The position numbers and the translations under genes were made by a program. Shown in pieces: positions 57,897-64,000 of a stretch of 64,000 nt of DNA. Each line of letters opens with the position of its first letter. Within the stretch, counting starts at the first letter, position 1. The notes under the pieces are model-generated. The model did not search any database and was not told where the DNA came from. It was given only the letters and a program-made list of their open reading frames with translations. Origin of the DNA: Lentzea sp. NEAU-D7 (GTDB lineage: Bacteria; Actinomycetota; Actinomycetes; Mycobacteriales; Pseudonocardiaceae); assembly GCF_026242055.1 (NCBI RefSeq), contig NZ_JAPJDL010000023.1:62001-126000 (forward strand), given 5' to 3'.

Positions 57897-58686
57897 TCTC
57901 CCGGCGTTCGAACGCCGCCGCGGCACCTGCGACCAGCAGGCCGGTGAGCACCACCAGCCCGGCGAGTCCCAGCCAGTCCGGATCGCCCGTCAGCGCCTCG
58001 TTCACACCGGCGTGGTGGAACGGCGACAGCACCCGCCACGGCCGCAGCCCCTCGGCGAGCGCGGACAGGGCGTCCAGGAGATAGCTGAACAGTGCCAGGC
58101 CCACGGACACGCCGATCGCCAGGCCACGCCGTCCGCTCAGCGCACCGACGAGCAGGGCGGTGGCACCGAACGGCAACGCCACCACCGCGCTCGCCAGCGC
58201 GGCGGCCAGCAGGTCCTGCCACGGCACGCCCAGGCCGGCGGCCGCGCTGCCCGCCACGAGCACGACGGCGAACGCGGCGGTGACGATCGCGACCGCCGCG
58301 AGCACGGCCGCGGCCTTGTCCAGCACGAGGCGGGTGCGGGAGATCGGATTCGCCAGCAGGAGGTCCATCGTGCGGGACTGCTCCTCGGCCGCGGTGGCCC
58401 TGGCCGCCTGCCCGATGGCGATGCCGAGGAGCACCAGCGGTGCGAGGAAACCGAACACCTCGCCCTGCAGGTACCCGACGCCGCTGGCGAGGGACTGCTG
58501 GACGTTGAACAGCGCCTTGAACGCCTCCGGGTAGGAGTCGAGCAGCTTCTCGAAGTCGCCCGCCGCGTCGCGGACGGCGGGGTAGACCGCGAGCTGCAGC
58601 AGCACGCTGGCCACGAGAGCGACACCCCATCCGATGATGCCGGCCCGGTTGTCCCGCAGGGACTTGGTCATCAGCTCAGTCGTCAT
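57886..58686 (-). CDS. ABC-2 type transporter permease
   Basis: The protein has 266 residues and six hydrophobic segments, with EEQSRTMDLLLANPISR in the first cytoplasmic loop as is usual for ABC-2 permeases of the GldF/NatB sort. It pairs with the ATPase encoded directly upstream, whose stop codon overlaps its start by 11 bases. Substrate unknown; drug or lipid export is common for the type. Confidence 0.92.
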   Translation of the reverse strand: MTTELMTKSLRDNRAGIIGWGVALVASVLLQLAVYPAVRDAAGDFEKLLDSYPEAFKALFNVQQSLASGVGYLQGEVFGFLAPLVLLGIAIGQAARATAAEEQSRTMDLLLANPISRTRLVLDKAAAVLAAVAIVTAAFAVVLVAGSAAAGLGVPWQDLLAAALASAVVALPFGATALLVGALSGRRGLAIGVSVGLALFSYLLDALSALAEGLRPWRVLSPFHHAGVNEALTGDPDWLGLAGLVVLTGLLVAGAAAAFERREIRS

Positions 58687-59563
58687 CGCCGCGCTCCTCG
58701 GTGTAGTGCACGAAGATCTCCTCGAGATCGGGCTCGTGGCTCGTCACGTTGAGCAGCGGGAACCGGGCGGCGGTGCGCACGAGCTCGCCGACGGCGCCGG
58801 TGACGCGGCAGAGCACCTCGTTGCCGGTGGCCTGCACCGCCTTCACACCCGCGATACCGCTGAACGTCGCCGCCGCGACCTCCTCGGCGAACGTGAACGT
58901 CAGCTCGCGCAGCGCGTTCGCCTTCAGCGACGCGACGGTGTCCTCGACGACGAGGCTGCCCGCGAGCAGGATGCCGACCCGGTCGGCCACGTGCTCCACT
59001 TCGGACAGGACGTGCGAGGAGAACAACGCCGTTCCGCCGCCGTCGACGTACTCGCGCAGGTAGGCGTGGAACTCCCGTTGTGCGAGCGGGTCGAGGCCGG
59101 AGGCGGGTTCGTCGAGGATCACCAGATCGGGGCGGTGCGCGAACGCCTGCACGAGGCCGAGCTTCTGCCGGTTGCCCTTGGAGAGCTCGTCCGTGCGGCG
59201 GTCCAGGTCCAGGTCGAGGCGCTTGGCGAGGGTCGTGGCCTCGCCGAGGTCGGTGTGGTCGCGCAGGGCGCCGCAGAAGCGGAGGTAGTCGGCGCCGGTG
59301 AGGCGGTCGTAGAGGACCAGTTCTCCCGGCAGGTAGCCGATTCGGCCGCGCAGCCGGGGCGACATCGGCTCGCCGAACAGCGTGATGCTGCCGCGCGTCG
59401 GCCTGATGACGTCGATGAGCAGGCGCAAGGTGGTGGTCTTGCCGGCGCCGTTGGGTCCGAGCAGCCCGTAGACCTCGCCCTGACGCACTTCCAGGTCCAG
59501 GTCGTGCAGGGCCGTGGTGTCGCCGTAGCGCTTGGTGAGCTGACGGGTGCTGATGACGTTCAT
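58676..59563 (-). CDS. ABC transporter ATP-binding protein
   Basis: The protein has 295 residues. Walker A is GPNGAGKTTT, the signature reads ELSKGNRQKLG (a variant of LSGGQ common in ABC-2 exporters), Walker B is LVILDEPASGLDP and the H-loop is SSHVLSE. The ~80 C-terminal residues form the usual regulatory extension. It drives the permease encoded downstream. Confidence 0.95.
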   Translation of the reverse strand: MNVISTRQLTKRYGDTTALHDLDLEVRQGEVYGLLGPNGAGKTTTLRLLIDVIRPTRGSITLFGEPMSPRLRGRIGYLPGELVLYDRLTGADYLRFCGALRDHTDLGEATTLAKRLDLDLDRRTDELSKGNRQKLGLVQAFAHRPDLVILDEPASGLDPLAQREFHAYLREYVDGGGTALFSSHVLSEVEHVADRVGILLAGSLVVEDTVASLKANALRELTFTFAEEVAAATFSGIAGVKAVQATGNEVLCRVTGAVGELVRTAARFPLLNVTSHEPDLEEIFVHYTEERGDDD

Positions 59564-59620
59564 CGCGGACCTCCGGTTTCGGCATCGGCCTCCACGACCA
59601 CGTGGCCGGTACGGCCGGGC

Positions 59621-60313
59621 TCACACCGAGGTGTGAACCGGCCGGCGAGGAGCGGGGACGGAAGGGGCGCCACGGCGTTCCTCCTGTACGGGTCGGTGCA
59701 CCACGAGAACGGGGCACGGGGCGTGGTGGAGCGCTGCCCTGGTCACCGACCCGCAGGCACGGGTCTCACCAGGTCCGACGACGAGCAGGTCGGTGTCGGT
59801 GCAGCGACTGATGGCCTCGTGCGGTTGGCGGCGCACGAGCACAGCGGTGTGCGGGAACCCGCCGAGTGACGCGGTCGCGCGGTCGAGGACCCGGCTGTGG
59901 TCCTCGTCGAGGTCGTCGCGCAGGACGGGCAGCGGTGCGGCGTGGAGCACCCGCAGCACGGCGCCGCGCCGCAACGTGAAGCCGGCGGCGGCCGCGAGCA
60001 CGAGGTCGTCGTCCGGACCGCCGCTGACGAGCGCGGTGACGCGGTGGTGCTCGCCGCGCAGTGCGGCGGTCGTACCGCGGACGACCACGGTGTCGCAACA
60101 GGTCGCGCACACCACCGGAAGCACGTGCCTGCCCAGCCCGAGCGGCGAGCCGCCGCGGTGCTGGTAGCCCAGGACCACGAGCTGGGCCTGGAAGTGGTCC
60201 AGCGGCCGATGGGCCTCCACCTCGGCGCCGACCAGCTCCGCGTGGGCACGGGCCCAGCGCGCGGCTTCCTCGTCCCACGGGGAGCCGTCCGCGATCACCA
60301 CGACAGGTTCCAT
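59621..60313 (-). CDS. Universal stress protein family, tandem-domain
   Basis: The protein has 230 residues from ATG 60313 (MEPVVVIADGS). Two USP-like halves can be seen: the first is shortened (ends VVRGTTAAL), and the second holds VLRVLHAAPLP, DLLVVGPGE and CPVLVVHRP. The canonical GxxG-n9-GS ATP motif is not intact, so nucleotide binding is doubtful. Codon bias falls away before 60313, so the longer open frame is not used. A DosR-like box sits 59 bp upstream. Confidence 0.82.
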   Translation of the reverse strand: MEPVVVIADGSPWDEEAARWARAHAELVGAEVEAHRPLDHFQAQLVVLGYQHRGGSPLGLGRHVLPVVCATCCDTVVVRGTTAALRGEHHRVTALVSGGPDDDLVLAAAAGFTLRRGAVLRVLHAAPLPVLRDDLDEDHSRVLDRATASLGGFPHTAVLVRRQPHEAISRCTDTDLLVVGPGETRACGSVTRAALHHAPCPVLVVHRPVQEERRGAPSVPAPRRPVHTSV

Positions 60314-60372
60314 GTCTCCACGGTCGCCCGGCGCCGCCGCCGGGCACAGAGCGCAAAGCAGGCCGCGGCACC

Positions 60373-60386
60373 GGGACGAAGGTCCC
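60373..60386. promoter_or_regulatory. DosR/DevR-like box GGGACGAAGGTCCC
   Basis: Perfect GGGAC/GTCCC arms around GAAG, 59 bp before the stress-protein ATG (minus strand) and 78 bp before the divergent metallo-hydrolase gene. It could serve both. Confidence 0.65.
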
Positions 60387-60464
60387 GCCGCGGCAGGGGC
60401 GCGTGCCGCTGGAGGCAGATCCGGGAAGGAAGGACCGTGGTCGGCGAGCACGAGGAGGCTGAGG

Positions 60465-61838
60465 ATGAGCACGCTGACGTTCCTCGGTGGCGCGGGCACG
60501 GTCACCGGCAGCAAGTACCTGTTCGACACCGGTGACTCCCAGGTGCTGGTGGACTGCGGCCTGTTCCAGGGCCTCGCGCCGCTGCGCCGGCGGAACTGGA
60601 AGCAGCCGCCGCTCGACCTGGACCGGCTGGACGCGGTCGTGCTGACCCACGCGCACCTCGACCACTGCGGCTACCTGCCGGTACTGGTGCGGCACGGGTG
60701 GCGCGGACCCGTGTTCACCACCGAGGGCACCGCCGACCTGGCGGCGATCGTGCTGGCCGACAGCGCGCACCTGATGGTGGAGGAGGCCCGCCAGGCCAAC
60801 GAGGCCGGCTGGTCCAAGCACCGGCCCGCGCTGCCGCTGTACGACGCGGAGGACGCCGACCGCGCCACCCGGTTGTTCCGGCCGATGGACTTCGAAGTGG
60901 TTCGCGCCGTCGCGGACGGCGTCGACCTCGAGTTCGGCCGCGCGGGGCACATCCTCGGATCGGCGTGGGCTCACCTGACCCTGGGCGATCGCAGTGTGGT
61001 CGTCAGCGGTGACCTGGGCAGGCCGGGACACCGGGTGCTGCGGCCGCCGCAACCGAGGCCGGCGTGCGACGCGCTGCTGGTCGAGTCGACCTACGGCGAC
61101 CGCAGGCACGACGACGCCGCGGCGACCGCTCTGTTCGCGAGCACCATCCGCCGCACGGCCGCACGCGGTGGCAGCGTGCTGATCCCCGCGTTCGCCGTGG
61201 ACCGGACCGAGGTGATCCTCGTCGAACTGGCCAATCTGGTGCGCGCGGGTGAGATTCCGGACCTGCCGGTGTTCGTCGACAGCCCGATGGCGCTCGCGTC
61301 GTTGCGGGTCTACCGGCAGGCGGTGGCGAAGAGCTGGCCGGAGATCCGTCCCGAACTGATGCACGGCGAGGACGCCTTCGACCCCGGCCGGCTCGCCGAG
61401 CTGCACACCGCGACCCAGTCCATGCAGGCCAACGACCCGAAGACGCCGTCGATCATCATCTCGGCCTCCGGCATGGCCACCGGTGGGCGGGTGCTGCACC
61501 ACCTGAAGTCGATGCTGCCCGACAACCGGCACACGGTTGTCGTCGTCGGCTACGCGGCCGCCGGCACACGGGCACGGCAGCTGGTCGGCGGCGCCCGCGA
61601 GATCAAGATCCACGGCCGGTACGTGCCGGTGAAGGCCGAGGTGCAGGTGCTGGACGCGTTCAGCGCCCACGCCGACGCGGACGAGCTGCTGGCGTGGGCG
61701 ACCGGCGGGCCTGCCCCGGGCACCGCGTACGTGGTGCACGGCGAACCGGAGGGGGCGCAGACGCTGGCCGAACGCCTGGAGACCGAGCACGGCTGGACCG
61801 CCGTGGTCCCCCGTGACGGTGAACGGGTGCTGGTGTGA
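60465..61838 (+). CDS. MBL-fold beta-CASP RNA-processing metallo-hydrolase
   Basis: The protein has 457 residues. ATG 60465 follows GAGGAGG-type bases. It shows the metal motif THAHLDH, GHILGSA, SGDLG, then the beta-CASP part with STYGDR, FAVDRTE, DSPMA, SASGMATGGR and a late SAHAD. This is the CPSF/YSH1-like family of ribonucleases. In actinobacteria such genes often sit beside universal stress genes in dormancy regulons, as here. Confidence 0.93.
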   Translation: MSTLTFLGGAGTVTGSKYLFDTGDSQVLVDCGLFQGLAPLRRRNWKQPPLDLDRLDAVVLTHAHLDHCGYLPVLVRHGWRGPVFTTEGTADLAAIVLADSAHLMVEEARQANEAGWSKHRPALPLYDAEDADRATRLFRPMDFEVVRAVADGVDLEFGRAGHILGSAWAHLTLGDRSVVVSGDLGRPGHRVLRPPQPRPACDALLVESTYGDRRHDDAAATALFASTIRRTAARGGSVLIPAFAVDRTEVILVELANLVRAGEIPDLPVFVDSPMALASLRVYRQAVAKSWPEIRPELMHGEDAFDPGRLAELHTATQSMQANDPKTPSIIISASGMATGGRVLHHLKSMLPDNRHTVVVVGYAAAGTRARQLVGGAREIKIHGRYVPVKAEVQVLDAFSAHADADELLAWATGGPAPGTAYVVHGEPEGAQTLAERLETEHGWTAVVPRDGERVLV

Positions 61839-61890
61839 CAGCTCAGAGCTGAATCCGGCCCGCGGCTCCGGCGTCCCACCGAGCCGGGCG

Positions 61891-61904
61891 AGGACGAAGG
61901 TCCC
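61891..61904. promoter_or_regulatory. DosR/DevR-like box AGGACGAAGGTCCC
   Basis: One mismatch from the copy at 60373; ends 59 bp before the ATG of the second stress-protein gene. Confidence 0.6.
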
Positions 61905-61963
61905 GGACTCCGGGGGACCCCGGCCACTCACCTGCGGCGTCGTGGTCCGCGACGCTGAAGTGC

Positions 61964-62482
61964 ATGAGCGAGAACGAGTCCCGGCCCGTGGTGGTCGGTG
62001 TGGACGGGTCCCCGGCCTCCGAGGAGGCGCTGCGGTGGGCGGTGAACGAGGCCCGGTTGCGGGGTTGCCGGGTCGAGGCGGTCTCCGCGTGGCACATGGA
62101 CTACGGCATGGCCATCGGGTCGATGTCGGCCGAGATCGCGTTGCAGCTGTCGCCGGAGAACAGGCGGGCCGCTCAGCAGGCGGTGCTGGACGGGGCGGTG
62201 GAGGAGTTCACCGGCGTCGAGATCTCGCGCGTGCTGGTCGAGGGCGACCCGAGGACGGCGCTGACCACGGCGTCGCGGGACGCGCAGTTGCTGGTGGTGG
62301 GCAGTCGCGGGCACGGGCCGATCGTGGAGGCGATCATCGGCTCGGTCAGCTCGTACTGCGTGCACCACGCGACGTGCCCGGTGGTCGTGGTCCGCGCGCC
62401 GAAGCCCGTCGAGACCGAGACCGCGCGCGACGAGCGGATCACCCGGATCCCCGCGCCACTGACCCCCGGCCCCCTGCTCTGA
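61964..62482 (+). CDS. Universal stress protein (UspA family)
   Basis: The protein has 172 residues. VVVGVDGSPASEEALRWAVNEA opens the domain and GSRGHGPIVEAIIGSVS is the ATP-binding GxxG-n9-GS motif, intact here. The end is a typical CPVVVVR followed by a 25-residue tail. It probably binds ATP and supports survival in starvation or low oxygen; a DosR-like box lies 59 bp upstream. Confidence 0.93.
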   Translation: MSENESRPVVVGVDGSPASEEALRWAVNEARLRGCRVEAVSAWHMDYGMAIGSMSAEIALQLSPENRRAAQQAVLDGAVEEFTGVEISRVLVEGDPRTALTTASRDAQLLVVGSRGHGPIVEAIIGSVSSYCVHHATCPVVVVRAPKPVETETARDERITRIPAPLTPGPLL

Positions 62483-62489
62483 CGGCTGG

Positions 62490-62579
62490 TCACAGGCTGG
62501 CGAACAGGTAGTACAGCGCGCTCAGGGTGAGCGCGACGGCGATGACGACCGCCGTGACCTGGATCCACCGCTTGCTCAC
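62490..62579 (-). CDS. 29-residue single-pass membrane peptide
   Basis: GTG 62579 is preceded by GGAGG at a proper distance (GGAGGTGCGA). The peptide starts MSKRWIQ, has one hydrophobic stretch of about 18 residues (VTAVVIAVALTLSALYYLF) and ends FASL. Positive residues at the N-terminus fit an N-in orientation. The gene is too short for usual gene finders. It lies between the convergent end of the stress-protein gene and the divergent anti-sigma-like gene. Function unknown. Confidence 0.6.
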   Translation of the reverse strand: MSKRWIQVTAVVIAVALTLSALYYLFASL

Positions 62580-62712
62580 TCGCACCTCCGTGTTCGGTGG
62601 TCGCGCCCGCCGCCTGCCGGTGGCGTCGACTGCCTTGAGCAACAGCCTGCCTCACGAGTCGCCTGCCCGTGCGGACACCCGGTAACGACCTGAATGCCGT
62701 TATCCTGACGGT

Positions 62713-63165
62713 ATGACCGTCTTGCCGGCCGCCGGCGGGTCCGTCGAACCGTTCTGCGATGACCTGGACGTGCTCATGACACCGCCCGAGCTTCTCGTGC
62801 TGGACCTGCCGGTGCGTCCGGGCGTCGCCGTGTCGGCGTTGCGCCGTGAGCTCACCTCGGCTCTGCAGGGCCTCGGGGAGGACCACCTCTACGACGTCCT
62901 GCTGGTGATGACGGAGCTGGTGAGCAACGTCCTGGACCACACGCCCGGCGTCGGCCATTTGCGCGTCCTGCGCAGTCAGACGCCCTGTGCGGTGACGATC
63001 GAGGTGGACGACGATTCGGCCGCGGCACCCGTGTACGGCCGTTCCCGCCTGCCGAACGACAACCGCGGCCGGGGGATCGTGGTCGTCGACAACCTGGCGA
63101 AGGCGTGGGGAATCCGGCGCCGGGCCGGTGGCGGCAAGACCGTGTTCGCGTCGGTCTCCTGCTGA
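62713..63165 (+). CDS. Anti-sigma-factor-like ATP-binding protein (HATPase_c_2)
   Basis: The protein has 150 residues. VMTELVSNVLDHTPG is the N box of the RsbW/SpoIIAB-type ATPase fold and RGRGIVVVDNLAKAWG plus GGGKTVFASV cover the G boxes. Actinomycetes hold many such free-standing proteins; they act as anti-sigma factors or regulators of them. No sigma factor or antagonist is encoded beside it. Confidence 0.88.
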   Translation: MTVLPAAGGSVEPFCDDLDVLMTPPELLVLDLPVRPGVAVSALRRELTSALQGLGEDHLYDVLLVMTELVSNVLDHTPGVGHLRVLRSQTPCAVTIEVDDDSAAAPVYGRSRLPNDNRGRGIVVVDNLAKAWGIRRRAGGGKTVFASVSC

Positions 63166-63339
63166 GCCACCCGCGCAGGTCGGGGGAGCGGCGGTCGTGA
63201 AAGGCCTTGTCGCCCGGATTGACGAACTTGCGCGTTCGCGCGGGTGTTGTTTCGTTCGTGGTGACCGGACATTCGTATCGTGCGGTGAGTGGGAAGTGAA
63301 CGGGCGGCCGGTCGGGAGCCTTCGGAGCTGGGGATCGAG

Positions 63340-64000
63340 ATGCTCCCCGTCGCGGTGGCGGGATTGCGGGCCGAGCTCAGCGAGGCTCGCGCTCTGGCCC
63401 GCGAGCTGGCCGGGATGACACCGGCCCAGGCGGACAGCTCGTGGTGCGACCAGCTCGAGGACGAGTACCACGACGTCGGTGCCGGGCACAGGCAGATGGT
63501 GCGTCAGCTGACGCGCTGGCGCCTCGACCACCCGGACGCTCCGGGCCTGGACGAGCTGGCCGACCTCGTCGCCGAGGTGGAGCCCGTCTGCCACGACCTG
63601 CTCCGACAGCTCGCGCGGCTGCGTTGCGCGCGGGGCACGAGCGGAACCCGCGTCCCGCAGGACAGGCCGCGGGCGACGCTGATCCGCGACGAGCCACAGT
63701 GGACGTTCTCCGACTCTCGCCACTGTGGACCACGTGCGCTGCACGTCTGGCGTGAGGACGACACGCACCTGGTGGCCGTCGTCGTCGCCGAATCACCTGA
63801 GGGCGGCGTCAACACCGCTGACGCCGGTGACGCCGTCGCGGCACGGCTGCGGGCCGAGCACCCGGACTGCGAGATCGAGCTGCTCGTGTGGACCCCGAGC
63901 CCTGTTCCCGGCGGCGGCGACCGCTTCGAGCGCGTGCACCCGTCCGCCGCCGGGCAGGTGGTCGCGCACGACGTGATCGATCGGCTCGGCGCCGGGCAGC
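63340..64000 (+). CDS. Hypothetical protein, 3' end outside window
   Basis: The frame starts at ATG 63340 (GGAG upstream, GGAGCTGGGGATCGAG) and stays open to the last base, giving 220 residues so far with strong third-position G/C. The N-terminal ~110 residues are helical (RAELSEARALARELAGM, LDELADLVAEVEPVCHDLLRQL). The rest alternates strands and turns. No family recognised. Two mirror-related CCACAGTGG/CCACTGTGG elements (63694, 63720) lie inside it. Confidence 0.7.
   Translation, partial: MLPVAVAGLRAELSEARALARELAGMTPAQADSSWCDQLEDEYHDVGAGHRQMVRQLTRWRLDHPDAPGLDELADLVAEVEPVCHDLLRQLARLRCARGTSGTRVPQDRPRATLIRDEPQWTFSDSRHCGPRALHVWREDDTHLVAVVVAESPEGGVNTADAGDAVAARLRAEHPDCEIELLVWTPSPVPGGGDRFERVHPSAAGQVVAHDVIDRLGAGQ

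Noticed and set aside
1-64000. CRISPR arrays, insertion sequences, integrase or attachment sites
   Set aside because: I found no regularly spaced repeats, transposase or integrase-like proteins, or tRNA-linked direct repeats.

Overview
The window is very GC-rich, densely coded DNA from a filamentous actinomycete. The third-position G/C bias, modular type I polyketide synthases, AfsR/SARP regulators and lone WS/DGAT, DUF-type and stress genes all fit this. The gene style and a recurring GTCCAnnnTGGAC palindrome make me favour Pseudonocardiales (Lentzea/Saccharothrix/Amycolatopsis-like); that placement is inference. No rRNA, tRNA, CRISPR array or insertion sequence is visible.

Bases 1 to about 37,160 hold the right part of a type I PKS gene cluster on the + strand. 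PKS-1 is cut by the window edge. It carries three modules: AT-DH-KR-ACP, KS-AT-DH-KR-ACP, and KS-AT-DH-(dead ER)-KR-ACP. PKS-2 is one fully reducing module. PKS-3 has two modules: a normal KS-AT-KR-ACP, then a KS-(dead, truncated AT)-KR-carrier module of a different lineage with no thioesterase. Next come a free-standing KS-AT didomain protein and a complete hydroxymalonyl-ACP gene set (3-hydroxyacyl-CoA dehydrogenase, ACP, acyl-CoA dehydrogenase, FkbH), without the O-methyltransferase needed for methoxymalonyl. A type II thioesterase and a small cluster protein close the operon at a strong hairpin. Read together, the line makes a conjugated polyene segment, then a saturated C2 unit and a hydroxylated unit. 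The last module most likely receives hydroxymalonyl from an AT acting in trans.

Bases 37,200 to 48,700 hold accessory and regulatory genes: a CMD/AhpD-fold protein lacking its cysteines, an AMP-forming acyl ligase, two large SARP-type regulators facing away from each other, and an MFS exporter plus TetR pair. Between the two SARPs lies a tiny secreted protein with three DTPWG repeats. The right-hand SARP and the TetR gene converge on two back-to-back perfect hairpin terminators.

Bases 48,700 to 64,000 look like ordinary chromosome: a zinc-ribbon protein, a VanZ-like protein, a frameshifted hypothetical pair, a membrane alpha/beta hydrolase, a two-component system, WS/DGAT plus SRPBCC, lycopene cyclase, an ABC transporter, two universal stress proteins, a beta-CASP metallo-hydrolase, an anti-sigma-like ATPase and a truncated unknown gene. 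Three near-identical GGGAC(n4)GTCC palindromes lie 58-59 bp before the start codons of the lycopene cyclase and both stress-protein genes. This points to a DosR/DevR-like dormancy regulon.
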